Virus record (IMG/VR): IMGVR_UViG_3300037427_003863
Coordinates: 1 to 28,265 of that record
Direction: 5' to 3' (one strand)
Length of the DNA stretch: 28,265 nt
From: a virus
Part shown: piece by piece, positions 1 to 7,124 of the stretch
Position numbering within the stretch: the stretch's first letter is position 1
Layout of the letters: each line of letters begins with the position of its first letter
Notes under the pieces: model-generated
The model's database searches: none
What the model saw: the letters and a program-made list of their open reading frames with translations, nothing else
What the model was told of the DNA's origin: nothing
Program-made: the position numbers and the translations under genes

Positions 1-82
1 TCATGCCCATCATATAGTGAGCGTGAACTGTTCCCCCGTAAGCTATTATAGGGGTCATTACTTTTAGGCCTTTGTAGTTCAT
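1..82 (-). CDS. Partial gene, possible GT-A type glycosyltransferase (N-terminus only)
   Basis: Only the first 27 codons are in the window; the frame is open from an ATG at 82-80 to the edge. The start directly abuts the TAA of the ribonucleotide reductase gene, as expected for the next gene in the operon. The visible peptide contains VMTPIIAYGGTVHAHYMMGM. A short strand ending in P-x-x-x-Y-G-G followed by an amphipathic helix resembles the nucleotide-sugar-binding start of phage GT-A glycosyltransferases. This is an inference from a very short stretch; the rest of the gene is needed to confirm it. Confidence 0.4.
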   Translation of the reverse strand, partial: MNYKGLKVMTPIIAYGGTVHAHYMMGM

Positions 83-2023
83 TTATCTTATAGGGCAAGC
101 TCCACCTTCACACTCTAGGCCATCTAAAACATGACCATTCCCTATTTTTGTTGGAGTGACTTTTTTAACGGCCAGCGAAAGTTTCCTATAGGTGTCTGTG
201 TCGATTTCTTCGTAAGGGGCCTGCTCGAATCCGTGATCTTGATGAAGAAGGAACGAGACGCTTTTTATGTTGTTTTTGTAATTATTTCTGAGCCATTCTT
301 TTATTTCTGGAAGCTCTTCTTTTTTGTAATAAACAGTACAAGAGACAGCGTTGTCAGACCACTCTTTTTGAATCCTTTTGACTAAGTCTAATTGATCAAC
401 GGCCTTCATGTCTTTCGCGAGTTTAGCGTCCTGTCCGGACTCGCAAGGAAACTCAACTATTACAGTGTCTCGATTAAGGGAGCCGTCGAAATTTTTAACA
501 AATTCCACATGGTAACCCATTTCTCTACAAGTTTCAACTAAGGCATCTTGGCTGGACATCCTAACGCGACGGATATAATACTGGGAATAAGCTGGATGTA
601 CCCCCGGCGTTGCTCCAGCAAGAAGGCTTAATGTACCGCTTGGCTTGACGGTCGTAAGCTTTATGCTCTCAGGCCAACCTTGTTTTTTACTCCACTCCTT
701 GTCGAAAGCTTTCAAGGCTTTGTAGCAATCACTCAACCAGTCTAGCTTTTTATTGTGGAGACTTTGGCAGATACCAGTGACGCCCTGCCCTATTCTAAAG
801 TTTTTGTGAACTATCTTATTTGTGTCGTCATGGATAAAAGGTAAAGCACATATAGCTTTCTGGGTTTTATATAAAAGTTTAGAACATTCTATAAGTTCCT
901 GTTTAGACTCTATGTTGTTTAGATATAGCTCCGCAAGGTTGCAGCATTCCTTATCTGCTAGAGAAATTTCTCCGCAAGGATTTGTGCCTTCGCAGTTCTC
1001 TTTACTCTTTTCGCCCGTTCTGCCAAATTTAGAGCTTAAGTTAAGATTGAAAAACCCGTAAGGTTCTCCATTCCCGCCGTACCCGTCCCAAATGCCCTCC
1101 GCAATATGATCGTAGCTGTCACAATAAATGGTATTGTTGCTCATAGCTCTCCAGTTGGGGATATTACCCAAATCCCATCTTTTAGCTTTTATGTATAAGT
1201 AGTCATCTGGATCGCCCAAGGCGATTTCAGCAGAGCGTCTAACATTTCCAGCAACAACAACAGAACCAATGATATTAGCGATATCTAAGACATCGATACT
1301 CCTAAGTTTTTTTCCTTCTCGATCTTTAATAACCCCTACAATCTTCTCTATCCCGTCTACTAAAATTTCTGGGCCACTTGCTGTTCCTCCAAAACCGCCA
1401 ATAGGCTTACCAGCACTTCTGACAAGAACCGTTGAATAGTTGAAAGATTTTCCGGTTACGAAAAGGGCATCTAACACCTTGCTTAGTAGCCTGACCCATC
1501 CTTCCCTGCTATCCGAAACTATAAAATCGGCATCGTTTGTATTTTGGACAGAAACTTCAACGTTCCTTTTTACTCTAGGGAGCTCATGGATATCTTCTCG
1601 TCTTATGGAGTATCCTACTCCGCCGCCAAGCATTAAATTTTCGAAAATAAAACAGAAGTCCTCTGGCTTTTTAATAGCCGTGAACCAGCAGTTAAGGAGA
1701 CTATTGCCGCCAAATCTATCGACGGTAGAAGTCCCTAACTGCCAGAGTCCACGCCCAGCAAAGTTACATTTAAGATTGAAAACTAAATCAAAAAGTTTTT
1801 CAGCCTCTCTCTTTGTGTATCCAGCTCCTATTTTCTGAGCACCGTTAATACATCTAGCTATCGTTTCTGGCCAATCTTCAAGACTTCCGTCTTCTTTTGG
1901 CCTAGAATATGTTCTCTTATAAACAATGAAACCCAAGCCGTTAAAGCCCCATTTCGGTTGTTTATTTTTGTATTTCGATAAAAAATCGCTAGTTAGTATA
2001 ATGTCGGTGTTTTTTCTTTTCAT
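83..2023 (-). CDS. nrdJ: Adenosylcobalamin-dependent (class II) ribonucleoside-triphosphate reductase
   Basis: Reduces ribonucleotides to deoxyribonucleotides for phage DNA synthesis, using a thiyl radical generated with coenzyme B12. The 646 residues carry the hallmarks of the monomeric Lactobacillus leichmannii-type enzyme. The NPCGE motif holds the thiyl cysteine C350, with N348 and E352. The dithiol pair that reduces substrate is C112 (in NCWF) and C361. The C-terminal shuttle pair is C638 and C643 in CEGGACPIR. The family enzyme is about 740 residues, so this is a compact version. No NrdB-like radical subunit or activase gene is seen here, as expected for class II. It lies 10 nt downstream of Hsp20, has no Shine-Dalgarno, and follows an AT-rich GATTTAAATAA leader. 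The gap is too short for a cobalamin riboswitch. Function is confident. Confidence 0.95.
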   Translation of the reverse strand: MKRKNTDIILTSDFLSKYKNKQPKWGFNGLGFIVYKRTYSRPKEDGSLEDWPETIARCINGAQKIGAGYTKREAEKLFDLVFNLKCNFAGRGLWQLGTSTVDRFGGNSLLNCWFTAIKKPEDFCFIFENLMLGGGVGYSIRREDIHELPRVKRNVEVSVQNTNDADFIVSDSREGWVRLLSKVLDALFVTGKSFNYSTVLVRSAGKPIGGFGGTASGPEILVDGIEKIVGVIKDREGKKLRSIDVLDIANIIGSVVVAGNVRRSAEIALGDPDDYLYIKAKRWDLGNIPNWRAMSNNTIYCDSYDHIAEGIWDGYGGNGEPYGFFNLNLSSKFGRTGEKSKENCEGTNPCGEISLADKECCNLAELYLNNIESKQELIECSKLLYKTQKAICALPFIHDDTNKIVHKNFRIGQGVTGICQSLHNKKLDWLSDCYKALKAFDKEWSKKQGWPESIKLTTVKPSGTLSLLAGATPGVHPAYSQYYIRRVRMSSQDALVETCREMGYHVEFVKNFDGSLNRDTVIVEFPCESGQDAKLAKDMKAVDQLDLVKRIQKEWSDNAVSCTVYYKKEELPEIKEWLRNNYKNNIKSVSFLLHQDHGFEQAPYEEIDTDTYRKLSLAVKKVTPTKIGNGHVLDGLECEGGACPIR

Positions 2024-2033
2024 TTATTTAAAT

Positions 2034-2426
2034 CTAAGTCTTAATTTCGACTTCGACAGCTTTGGCTTTCTTCGATCTAGGTATGGAAATTTTTAGAACC
2101 CCATACTGAAGCATTGCTGTTAGTCCTTTATTGGATGCGTCCCTAGGTACTTTGAATGACTTGTTAACGGATGACCTGTGTCTGGTTGGATCGTTAGCTT
2201 TTCCTAGCGAGCCGGTAACGGTAACAACACCGTCTAAGTGTTTAATCGTCAAATCCTTCGGTTTGAATCTAGGCACCTCTAGCTCCACAAAGTAAGAGTC
2301 ATCTTCTTCGGAGAACTGATGAGGGTAATCTGCTCTGATATCGTTGATAATAGGAGTCAGCACGGAGTTGAAGAATGGGTTAACCAATTCGTTTAAGTCT
2401 AATTCGTTTTTATTAAAACATTTCAT
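2034..2426 (-). CDS. Hsp20 / alpha-crystallin small heat-shock protein
   Basis: Predicted ATP-independent holdase chaperone of 130 residues. After an N-terminal arm of about 35 residues, the alpha-crystallin domain runs from about residue 38 to 122, with the typical YFVELEVPRFKPKDLTIK strand pattern and the G-V-L motif (YGVLKISIP) near the end. A short tail with an I/V-x-V-x-I pattern (VEVEI) follows, resembling the oligomerisation motif. Small Hsp20 genes are known in T4-like cyanophages and related marine phages, where they are thought to help virion or host protein folding. The gene follows the largest non-coding gap in the window and has its own promoter-like sequence. It ends in TAG, 10 nt before nrdJ. 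Confidence 0.93.
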   Translation of the reverse strand: MKCFNKNELDLNELVNPFFNSVLTPIINDIRADYPHQFSEEDDSYFVELEVPRFKPKDLTIKHLDGVVTVTGSLGKANDPTRHRSSVNKSFKVPRDASNKGLTAMLQYGVLKISIPRSKKAKAVEVEIKT

Positions 2427-2460
2427 GCTTATATAATAGCAAATACCGTGCCAAGCTCAA
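2427..2460 (-). promoter_or_regulatory. Promoter upstream of Hsp20: sigma-70-like, overlapping an exact sigma-54-type motif
   Basis: Read on the minus strand, TTGAGC (2460-2455) is followed by a 16-nt spacer and TATTAT (2438-2433). Six nucleotides (ATAAGC) then precede the ATG at 2426, so the +1 would fall on the start codon. The spacer holds TTGGCACGGTATTTGCT (2454-2438), which contains the sigma-54 consensus TGGCACG-N4-TTGCT without mismatch; its predicted start also falls at about 2427. No Shine-Dalgarno is present. Which form is used cannot be decided from sequence. Confidence 0.5.
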
Positions 2461-2467
2461 AAATTAC

Positions 2468-2493
2468 AAAAACCTTAATGTTTGGGGGTTTTT
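2468..2493 (-). terminator. Weak terminator-like hairpin before the Hsp20 promoter
   Basis: On the minus strand AAAAACC (2493-2487) can pair with GGTTTTT (2474-2468) across a 12-nt loop, followed by GTAATTTTT. The 7-bp stem has only two G-C pairs, so it would be weak. Its place between the 247-residue gene and the Hsp20 promoter fits a transcript end. Confidence 0.3.
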
Positions 2494-2502
2494 CAGCGAA
2501 GG

Positions 2503-2565
2503 TGAGACAATGAGTGTGCCAGCAGGGGCTCACTACTAAGACACAAAAAGGGTTATTTTGTCTCA
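2503..2565. repeat. 8-bp inverted repeat TGAGACAA / TTGTCTCA with inner pairing
   Basis: TGAGACAA at 2503-2510 and its perfect complement TTGTCTCA at 2558-2565 are 47 nt apart. Inside, GTGAG (2502-2506) can alternatively pair with CTCAC (2529-2533), so two mutually exclusive foldings are possible. The distal arm overlaps the last codons of the upstream gene. It may be a 3'-end RNA structure or a protein-binding site. There is no U-tract right after it. Confidence 0.4.
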
Positions 2566-3296
2566 GTTTTTCTTTTAAGCCGTCCCACCAATTCAAAAAC
2601 CTTATCTCTGCTTATATCCTTTACACTACTATAATCTTCTGCCTCCAATAAACCTTCTCTTTTCAGCTTAGTCTTTATCGAGCTAAAAGAAACGTTCTTG
2701 GATCTCATTAAAGAAGAAAGTATAGAATAAGGATCGGTGGCGTTAGTTGGGGAAGTGCTGGTCTTACCAGAGCCATCAGGGATAGCAGAATTTATTTTGG
2801 GAGCGATCTCATCGTTTGAGACAATATTTATCCTCAAGAAATTTCGGACAGCCCTACAAAAAGATCTGTTTTCCGCGATCTCCACCAAATACTTTTGCCC
2901 GAAATCGCTAGTATTATTAAAACCCGCATTTGCCGTAGATTCAAATACAACTGGCAAGTCTTGAGTCTCAAAATTTGGCAACCATTCTATACGACAAGAA
3001 ACACAAGCGTACTCTGGGGCGGCTTGGTGGACTCTGTATTCGACCTTGGAGAATCCCCTTATTTGCGCTAAATCTTTTATTCCGCCGAGAAGAATAATTA
3101 ACTGACTGTCTTGAAGTTCTGATATATCCGTCTTACTTGTCTTTTGGCGGTTAGAGACTAGGAAATTAGGCTTAATCATTTTTCTCCAATCAATAGTTCC
3201 GTCTTCGGAGAAGACATAATCTGTACCCGGAAGCAAGCCGTCTTCATCTCTATAAAGCGAGACCCTCTTTGTTCTTTTTGCTTTTGCAGCCGTCAT
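2553..3296 (-). CDS. Possible Rad52-like single-strand annealing / recombination protein
   Basis: 247 residues. The N-terminal half begins with a basic segment, followed by a W-R-K-M core and a beta-rich region. Around residues 140-160 there is an IAENRSFCRAVRNFLRINIV segment. This helix resembles the AETRA-x-x-RALR helix followed by an (S)-x-E-E-L turn that recurs in phage Rad52-type annealing proteins; here the turn reads SNDEI. A Ser/Thr/Pro/Gly linker (about residues 168-188) leads to a C-terminal helical domain of about 55 residues ending in Lys/Arg. It does not resemble RecT, Erf or Redβ clearly. It lies in the replication operon and starts from its own leaderless-type promoter. The annealing function is an inference from one motif and context; hypothetical protein is the safe call. 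Confidence 0.45.
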   Translation of the reverse strand: MTAAKAKRTKRVSLYRDEDGLLPGTDYVFSEDGTIDWRKMIKPNFLVSNRQKTSKTDISELQDSQLIILLGGIKDLAQIRGFSKVEYRVHQAAPEYACVSCRIEWLPNFETQDLPVVFESTANAGFNNTSDFGQKYLVEIAENRSFCRAVRNFLRINIVSNDEIAPKINSAIPDGSGKTSTSPTNATDPYSILSSLMRSKNVSFSSIKTKLKREGLLEAEDYSSVKDISRDKVFELVGRLKRKTETK

Positions 3297-3331
3297 TTAA
3301 ATATGTTAAATCAAGGTTGGTGAAAAGTCAA
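3297..3331 (-). promoter_or_regulatory. Sigma-70-like promoter placing +1 on the ATG at 3296
   Basis: Minus strand: TTGACT (3331-3326), 17-nt spacer, TAACAT (3308-3303), then ATTTAA and ATG. The -35 box matches 5 of 6 and the -10 box 4 of 6, including the important A at -11 and T at -7. The -10 ends 6 nt before the start codon, as at the Hsp20 and PHP-domain genes. No Shine-Dalgarno is present. The -35 overlaps the last codons of the upstream gene. Confidence 0.4.
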
Positions 3332-4482
3332 GCATTTTTTAATATCCTCACGTGATCTGTATCCCACCAGAAATCGTCTTCATTAGGAAGCTTAAAGACC
3401 GAAGAAGTATCAATCTTTGGGGTATCTTTACCTTGTTTCCAAAAAGAAGTATTAGGGTAAAACTTTTGGTTAGAAATGATAAACTTATTGCTACTAAAAT
3501 ATAAATCGTCTAAGTTTTCGTTCTTAAGTTTATCTTGTTTTAGAGGGTCTAGTGTTTTATCTAAATGTATCAAGCCGTAATCTAAATAGTCTATCTTAAT
3601 GTTTTGAACAAAATCTTTTTGTTCTCTGGTGCATAAAACATAATTGACTCCGGTTTTTAAGAGCTTGGAGACGAACGAAGGCGAATGACCCTTGTCCATT
3701 CTGTAAAAAATTACTTTTATTCTTTTTTTATGTTTTTTGATTATGGAAGCATTAATGGGTTTACTTGTGATAATCGCGTATTCACAACCACAGTCAACTC
3801 CAAGCTGCTTGTCTAAGCATTCTTCGTTGTGATCCAAGTCCATCCTTAAATATAACGTCTGACCAGAAAAACCGTCTATATTGACAGTGCTGTCTAGTAC
3901 TTGCTCTATGATAGCTTTATCGTAAGCCGACCCGCAGAAAAGAGTCTTGTATTTGTAACCTAAATCTATACCAAGCATATCACAAACAGCTTGGGCTATG
4001 CTTTCTGGGCTAACGCTGTTTATGTGAGAAGACTCTGGGTCTATGTTTATAAAACTTTTATCCTCTGACCAATAAGGTCCGAAAGAGCAAGACTTTTTGT
4101 CTGGAGAGAATACTGTAACTATTTTCTTTCCAAGGCTGGAGGCTATTTGAGTTAAGCCGCTTTCTACTCCGAAGTGAAGCAAAGAGTGGCTAATGATAAA
4201 AGAAGTTTGATTGATATTCGACCTGCCACGAAGATCCACGCATCCCTTGATAAGCGAATCTTCTTTTTCTCCTATTTGAACAATTGAAATACCTCGTTCT
4301 TTGAGAACCGGCGACAAGATACTCGTAACGGTACTCCAATAGCCATAGTTCCTTCCAGACAGGGATTTAGAGCAGTGTAGGGTGACGTAATCTCCAAAAG
4401 TCAATGGAAAATACTTTTGATAAACGAAAGGTTTATCTATTTTGAGTCTGCTGTCAGCAGAATATGACTCTATAACATGCAT
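3328..4482 (-). CDS. GT9-like (heptosyltransferase-type) C-terminal half plus an unknown domain
   Basis: 384 residues. Residues about 30-175 look like the second Rossmann half of a GT9 ADP-heptose:LPS heptosyltransferase: a strand (YVTLHCSKS), ISIVQIGEKED, CVDLRGRSNI (family pattern DLRGxTSL), and HFGVESGLTQIASSLGKK (family GVDSGLxHLAxALGxP) with VTVFSP after it. The matching N-terminal half sits at the end of the upstream protein. The remaining ~200 residues form an unrecognised alpha/beta region with Cys-rich and Lys-rich patches. The ATG directly follows the upstream TAG in the same frame. I infer that both chains act together in sugar transfer; the donor and acceptor are unknown. Confidence 0.65.
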   Translation of the reverse strand: MHVIESYSADSRLKIDKPFVYQKYFPLTFGDYVTLHCSKSLSGRNYGYWSTVTSILSPVLKERGISIVQIGEKEDSLIKGCVDLRGRSNINQTSFIISHSLLHFGVESGLTQIASSLGKKIVTVFSPDKKSCSFGPYWSEDKSFINIDPESSHINSVSPESIAQAVCDMLGIDLGYKYKTLFCGSAYDKAIIEQVLDSTVNIDGFSGQTLYLRMDLDHNEECLDKQLGVDCGCEYAIITSKPINASIIKKHKKRIKVIFYRMDKGHSPSFVSKLLKTGVNYVLCTREQKDFVQNIKIDYLDYGLIHLDKTLDPLKQDKLKNENLDDLYFSSNKFIISNQKFYPNTSFWKQGKDTPKIDTSSVFKLPNEDDFWWDTDHVRILKNA

Positions 4483-6420
4483 CTAATAATGGTAGATTAA
4501 ATCCGTCAAATCATTGCAATTATGCTCGTAGTTTCCGAGCGTCATTCTTTGATGAAACGGAGTGTAAACTACTTTGAATAGTTTGTCTTCTTCTAAAAAG
4601 CTAGACCTGTCTAGGCTTCTTGTGCTGTAGGGTAAAATTTTATAAATATAAGGGTTGCCAGAAATCAAATCCTTATATTTATCTAAGGTAAAAACGTATA
4701 AATTGTGATCAGGGTAAAGCTCTTTTATATTTTTGAACAGGGAAGTGGACATGTGTATATCTCCGATGCCTTGGGGAGCAACAAACCCTATTCTTCTTCC
4801 TTCGTCGTCTTCACCTAGTTCTCCTTTGATTAAATCAACTTCCTTGGTGTTTTTTCCCAATAGTTGGCTTTTGTGGTCTTTGTTTGTTTTGGCTACGCGC
4901 CTAAAAAAGTTCTCTACATCCGACCTAGGTTTTCCAGAGGTGATTTCCTTCATCCAGTATTTGTGCCCATCGTCTTGCTCTGAAACGTTATTTCTTTTTA
5001 GGATTTTCTCGTAAAGTTCGATTAACCACTCTGAGTTGTCCGTAATAGAATCGTCGACTTTTGCTTTATCATCTTCTATTGAAGAACCATCTAGGGAGAA
5101 ATCATAATCGACGTCAGCACAATTTTCTATGAACTCATCAACCTTTTTGCCGATTACGCAGGCGTCAAAGTTCAACAAGACCCACTTTCTAGCATCCTTG
5201 CCCATTCGGGATAAAAGCTCACCGTCCATATCATAAACCAAAGAAAGTTTATTACATATATCGTCTGGATCTGTGGATGCTTTCTTAAATTCTGTTTGGT
5301 GCTCTCTGTATTCAAACCATTTCAAAGGAATAGATCCGGCATCGTCAGCACAAGAGTCTTCGCCGCAGCTATAATTAGTTACGAGAGTCACTAGCTCCGT
5401 GAGTTTAGCTTCTTGTATGGGTATCTCTTGTCCTCCACTTGTAAAAGGGTGACAATAGACGTCCATTAAGTTGTATATTTCGTTAAGTTTCGTCTCGCTT
5501 ACTCCGACTGCAACGTTTGTGGTGTTTTGGGTTTTTTCCGATCCGCATGAAGGGCAGTCTAAATCTTGTTTGGTAAAGGGCTTTACTTCATACTCTCCAC
5601 AATCTTTACAAATATAGGTAGTTAAAATATCTTTAGGGTCTATTTTGTACTCTTCTGCTAAGGACATTATCTTCCACCCCTCTGAAAAATTAGTGTGCAA
5701 TAAAAGTTTAGCTTTTGAGTTTGGCATTCCGTTTTTAAACTTCTTAAAACCTTCCAATAAGTTAGGAACGGATTTTCTCAATTGATTCCGAAACACAAAT
5801 CCCACAACAAATTCATCGCTTAGGTTAGCTCTTGACCTAAGCTTTTTTCTCTCGTGATCTTTAAGTCTGCGAAAATATTTAGAAGGAACTATTCCCCTCA
5901 TAGTAATAGGGTGCTTGTGGCCTAAATGGTGAAGCTCTTTTGTTGCGAAATTGCTCCATATCCAGTAATTTTTTATTTTAGGGGCCGCATTAATTGCGGA
6001 AGGCAAGATAGGTAAAGAGTCCAAAGTGGTCCAGATGACGGAATTGATGTTATCAAACCAAGGCTTTTCTATTGCGAAATCCACTCCCCATATATCTTGG
6101 CAACCGATATAGACATCGGGCTTTTCGTCATACACAACCTTGTCGATGTAATATGAACCGTAGTTAGCGGCCCTTGCCATAGATGGGTCTCGCTGAATTT
6201 TGTTTCTTTCTAGGTCTGTCATGGGTAACGCACCCACGCTTTTCCAAGGAGTTTTTTCAAAATCTGGATTCGAATATGGAAGACCGCAGCAAAAATGAAC
6301 AATATCGTACTTGTCCAGATTATACAAATAAGTCAGCAACTCTCTGGCGTGTCTACCGAAGCCGGTCTTGACTAAAGAAAAGTCGCTATGGAACAATATT
6401 TTTTTTCTACCATTCTTCAT
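4483..6420 (-). CDS. Multidomain glycosyltransferase: GT4 with zinc ribbon, DUF4214, and GT9 N-terminal half
   Basis: 645 residues. Residues 1-430 are a GT4 (GT-B fold) glycosyltransferase: FHSDFSLVKTGFGRHARELL at the start, and HPFTSGGQEIPIQEAKL (about 324-340) with the E-x7-E-type donor-binding helix. A zinc ribbon is inserted at C271, C274, C289 and C292. Residues about 463-512 (WLIELYEKILKR...YWMKEITSGKPRSDV) match the DUF4214 pattern, a small helical domain often attached to glycan enzymes. Residues 542-645 begin RIGFVAPQGIGDIHMSTSLF, the first Rossmann half of a GT9 heptosyltransferase. The stop is TAG, immediately followed by ATG of the next gene in frame. The start overlaps the preceding gene by 14 nt. 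It probably builds or modifies a surface glycan. Confidence 0.8.
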   Translation of the reverse strand: MKNGRKKILFHSDFSLVKTGFGRHARELLTYLYNLDKYDIVHFCCGLPYSNPDFEKTPWKSVGALPMTDLERNKIQRDPSMARAANYGSYYIDKVVYDEKPDVYIGCQDIWGVDFAIEKPWFDNINSVIWTTLDSLPILPSAINAAPKIKNYWIWSNFATKELHHLGHKHPITMRGIVPSKYFRRLKDHERKKLRSRANLSDEFVVGFVFRNQLRKSVPNLLEGFKKFKNGMPNSKAKLLLHTNFSEGWKIMSLAEEYKIDPKDILTTYICKDCGEYEVKPFTKQDLDCPSCGSEKTQNTTNVAVGVSETKLNEIYNLMDVYCHPFTSGGQEIPIQEAKLTELVTLVTNYSCGEDSCADDAGSIPLKWFEYREHQTEFKKASTDPDDICNKLSLVYDMDGELLSRMGKDARKWVLLNFDACVIGKKVDEFIENCADVDYDFSLDGSSIEDDKAKVDDSITDNSEWLIELYEKILKRNNVSEQDDGHKYWMKEITSGKPRSDVENFFRRVAKTNKDHKSQLLGKNTKEVDLIKGELGEDDEGRRIGFVAPQGIGDIHMSTSLFKNIKELYPDHNLYVFTLDKYKDLISGNPYIYKILPYSTRSLDRSSFLEEDKLFKVVYTPFHQRMTLGNYEHNCNDLTDLIYHY

Positions 6421-6961
6421 CTAAAATGTCAGCATTTTTGCTGGGAGCTTCTTCTTCGGTTGGCTTCTTTTTTGCGGGAGGGTGAGATCCATCTGTGTGA
6501 GGAATATCCATTACATCGAAGATCCTACCCAAGTTCCTCTCCAAATAAAGGCGCAGGGCTGTAGCTTCACCAAAGTTTAAACCAATAATAAAGGAACATT
6601 TGTTTGTTGTGTCCTCTTTGCTATCCTTATTAACCCCGTAACTAAAACCCGCTTGCTTGCCCTCTTTCATGTAGGGCTTAAAATTGATCTTCGTTATTTG
6701 GTTCTTGCTATCGTGGTAAGCGGAGAACGATCCATTGCGAGATATGGCGTCCACCAAAGCCGCCGCTTCGCTAACGCTGAATTTGACTATAGCTTTAGCT
6801 TTTGGGTTGTCTTTGCTTTTGCTGAAAGACCCCGTTCTGCTTTTTGTGTTCCAGCCGTCTTGTTTTATAAAAGAACTGAAAACTGCCTTCTCTGTTGTGC
6901 TCGCCCAAAATGAGCAAGCGCTTCCGGTAACTTTAGGGTTGGGTTTATAGAACTGTAGCAT
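6407..6961 (-). CDS. Candidate single-stranded DNA-binding protein (acidic-tip family)
   Basis: 184 residues. The body (about 1-150) is predicted beta-rich with a short helix; it starts MLQFYKPNPKVTGSACSFWA and carries FSVSEAAALVDAI and IIGLNFGEATALRLYLE helices. The tail is a disordered Pro/Lys/Glu segment ending ADILDEEW. An acidic tip with a terminal aromatic residue resembles the SSB C-terminal peptide that docks replication proteins. It lies immediately downstream of the polymerase, which fits such a role. It does not show a clear OB-fold SSB signature, so it could be a different ssDNA-binding fold or an unrelated phage protein. It overlaps the small 56-residue gene upstream and the glycosyltransferase gene downstream. 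Confidence 0.5.
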   Translation of the reverse strand: MLQFYKPNPKVTGSACSFWASTTEKAVFSSFIKQDGWNTKSRTGSFSKSKDNPKAKAIVKFSVSEAAALVDAISRNGSFSAYHDSKNQITKINFKPYMKEGKQAGFSYGVNKDSKEDTTNKCSFIIGLNFGEATALRLYLERNLGRIFDVMDIPHTDGSHPPAKKKPTEEEAPSKNADILDEEW

Positions 6962-7115
6962 TTTTGTTTATCCAATCTTGTTTTTCTTTGTATTCCATTT
7001 CATTTAAGAATTTTTTTACTATCTCTTTTGTTTTGGAGGGGGACAGGACTAGATCAACGTAGACAGGTTTTTGCCTTCGTACATCGTAGTCTATTTCTAA
7101 GCCTTTAATCTTCAT
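6945..7115 (-). CDS. Small hypothetical protein (56 residues)
   Basis: Fills the 163-nt gap between the polymerase and the SSB-like gene and overlaps the latter by 17 nt. It begins MKIKGLEIDYDVRRQKPVYV; the second half is a charged helix (TKEIVKKFLNEMEYKEKQDW). The ATG lies 9 nt after the polymerase TAG and in the same frame. There is no Shine-Dalgarno. I do not recognise the family. The snug fit between two genes and the protein-like composition argue that it is real. Confidence 0.55.
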   Translation of the reverse strand: MKIKGLEIDYDVRRQKPVYVDLVLSPSKTKEIVKKFLNEMEYKEKQDWINKNATVL

Positions 7116-7124
7116 GTAATATGA

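Noticed and set aside
1440-1838. Plus-strand ORF of 132 codons antisense to ribonucleotide reductase (and others at 131-385, 7159-7533, 13069-13476)
   Set aside because: They are antisense to strongly supported genes, have no recognisable motifs, and no sign of a plus-strand operon or start signals.
2024-2033. Adenosylcobalamin riboswitch before the B12-dependent reductase
   Set aside because: Only 10 nt separate the reductase from Hsp20; there is no room for a riboswitch.
3328-4485. UAG reassignment as a sense codon
   Set aside because: Several genes end normally at TAG (Hsp20, polymerase, the SSB-like protein, the 86-residue membrane protein), and no TAG interrupts a gene with continuous homology on both sides except the GT9 and DUF5522 cases, where an ATG follows at once. 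No suppressor tRNA is seen.
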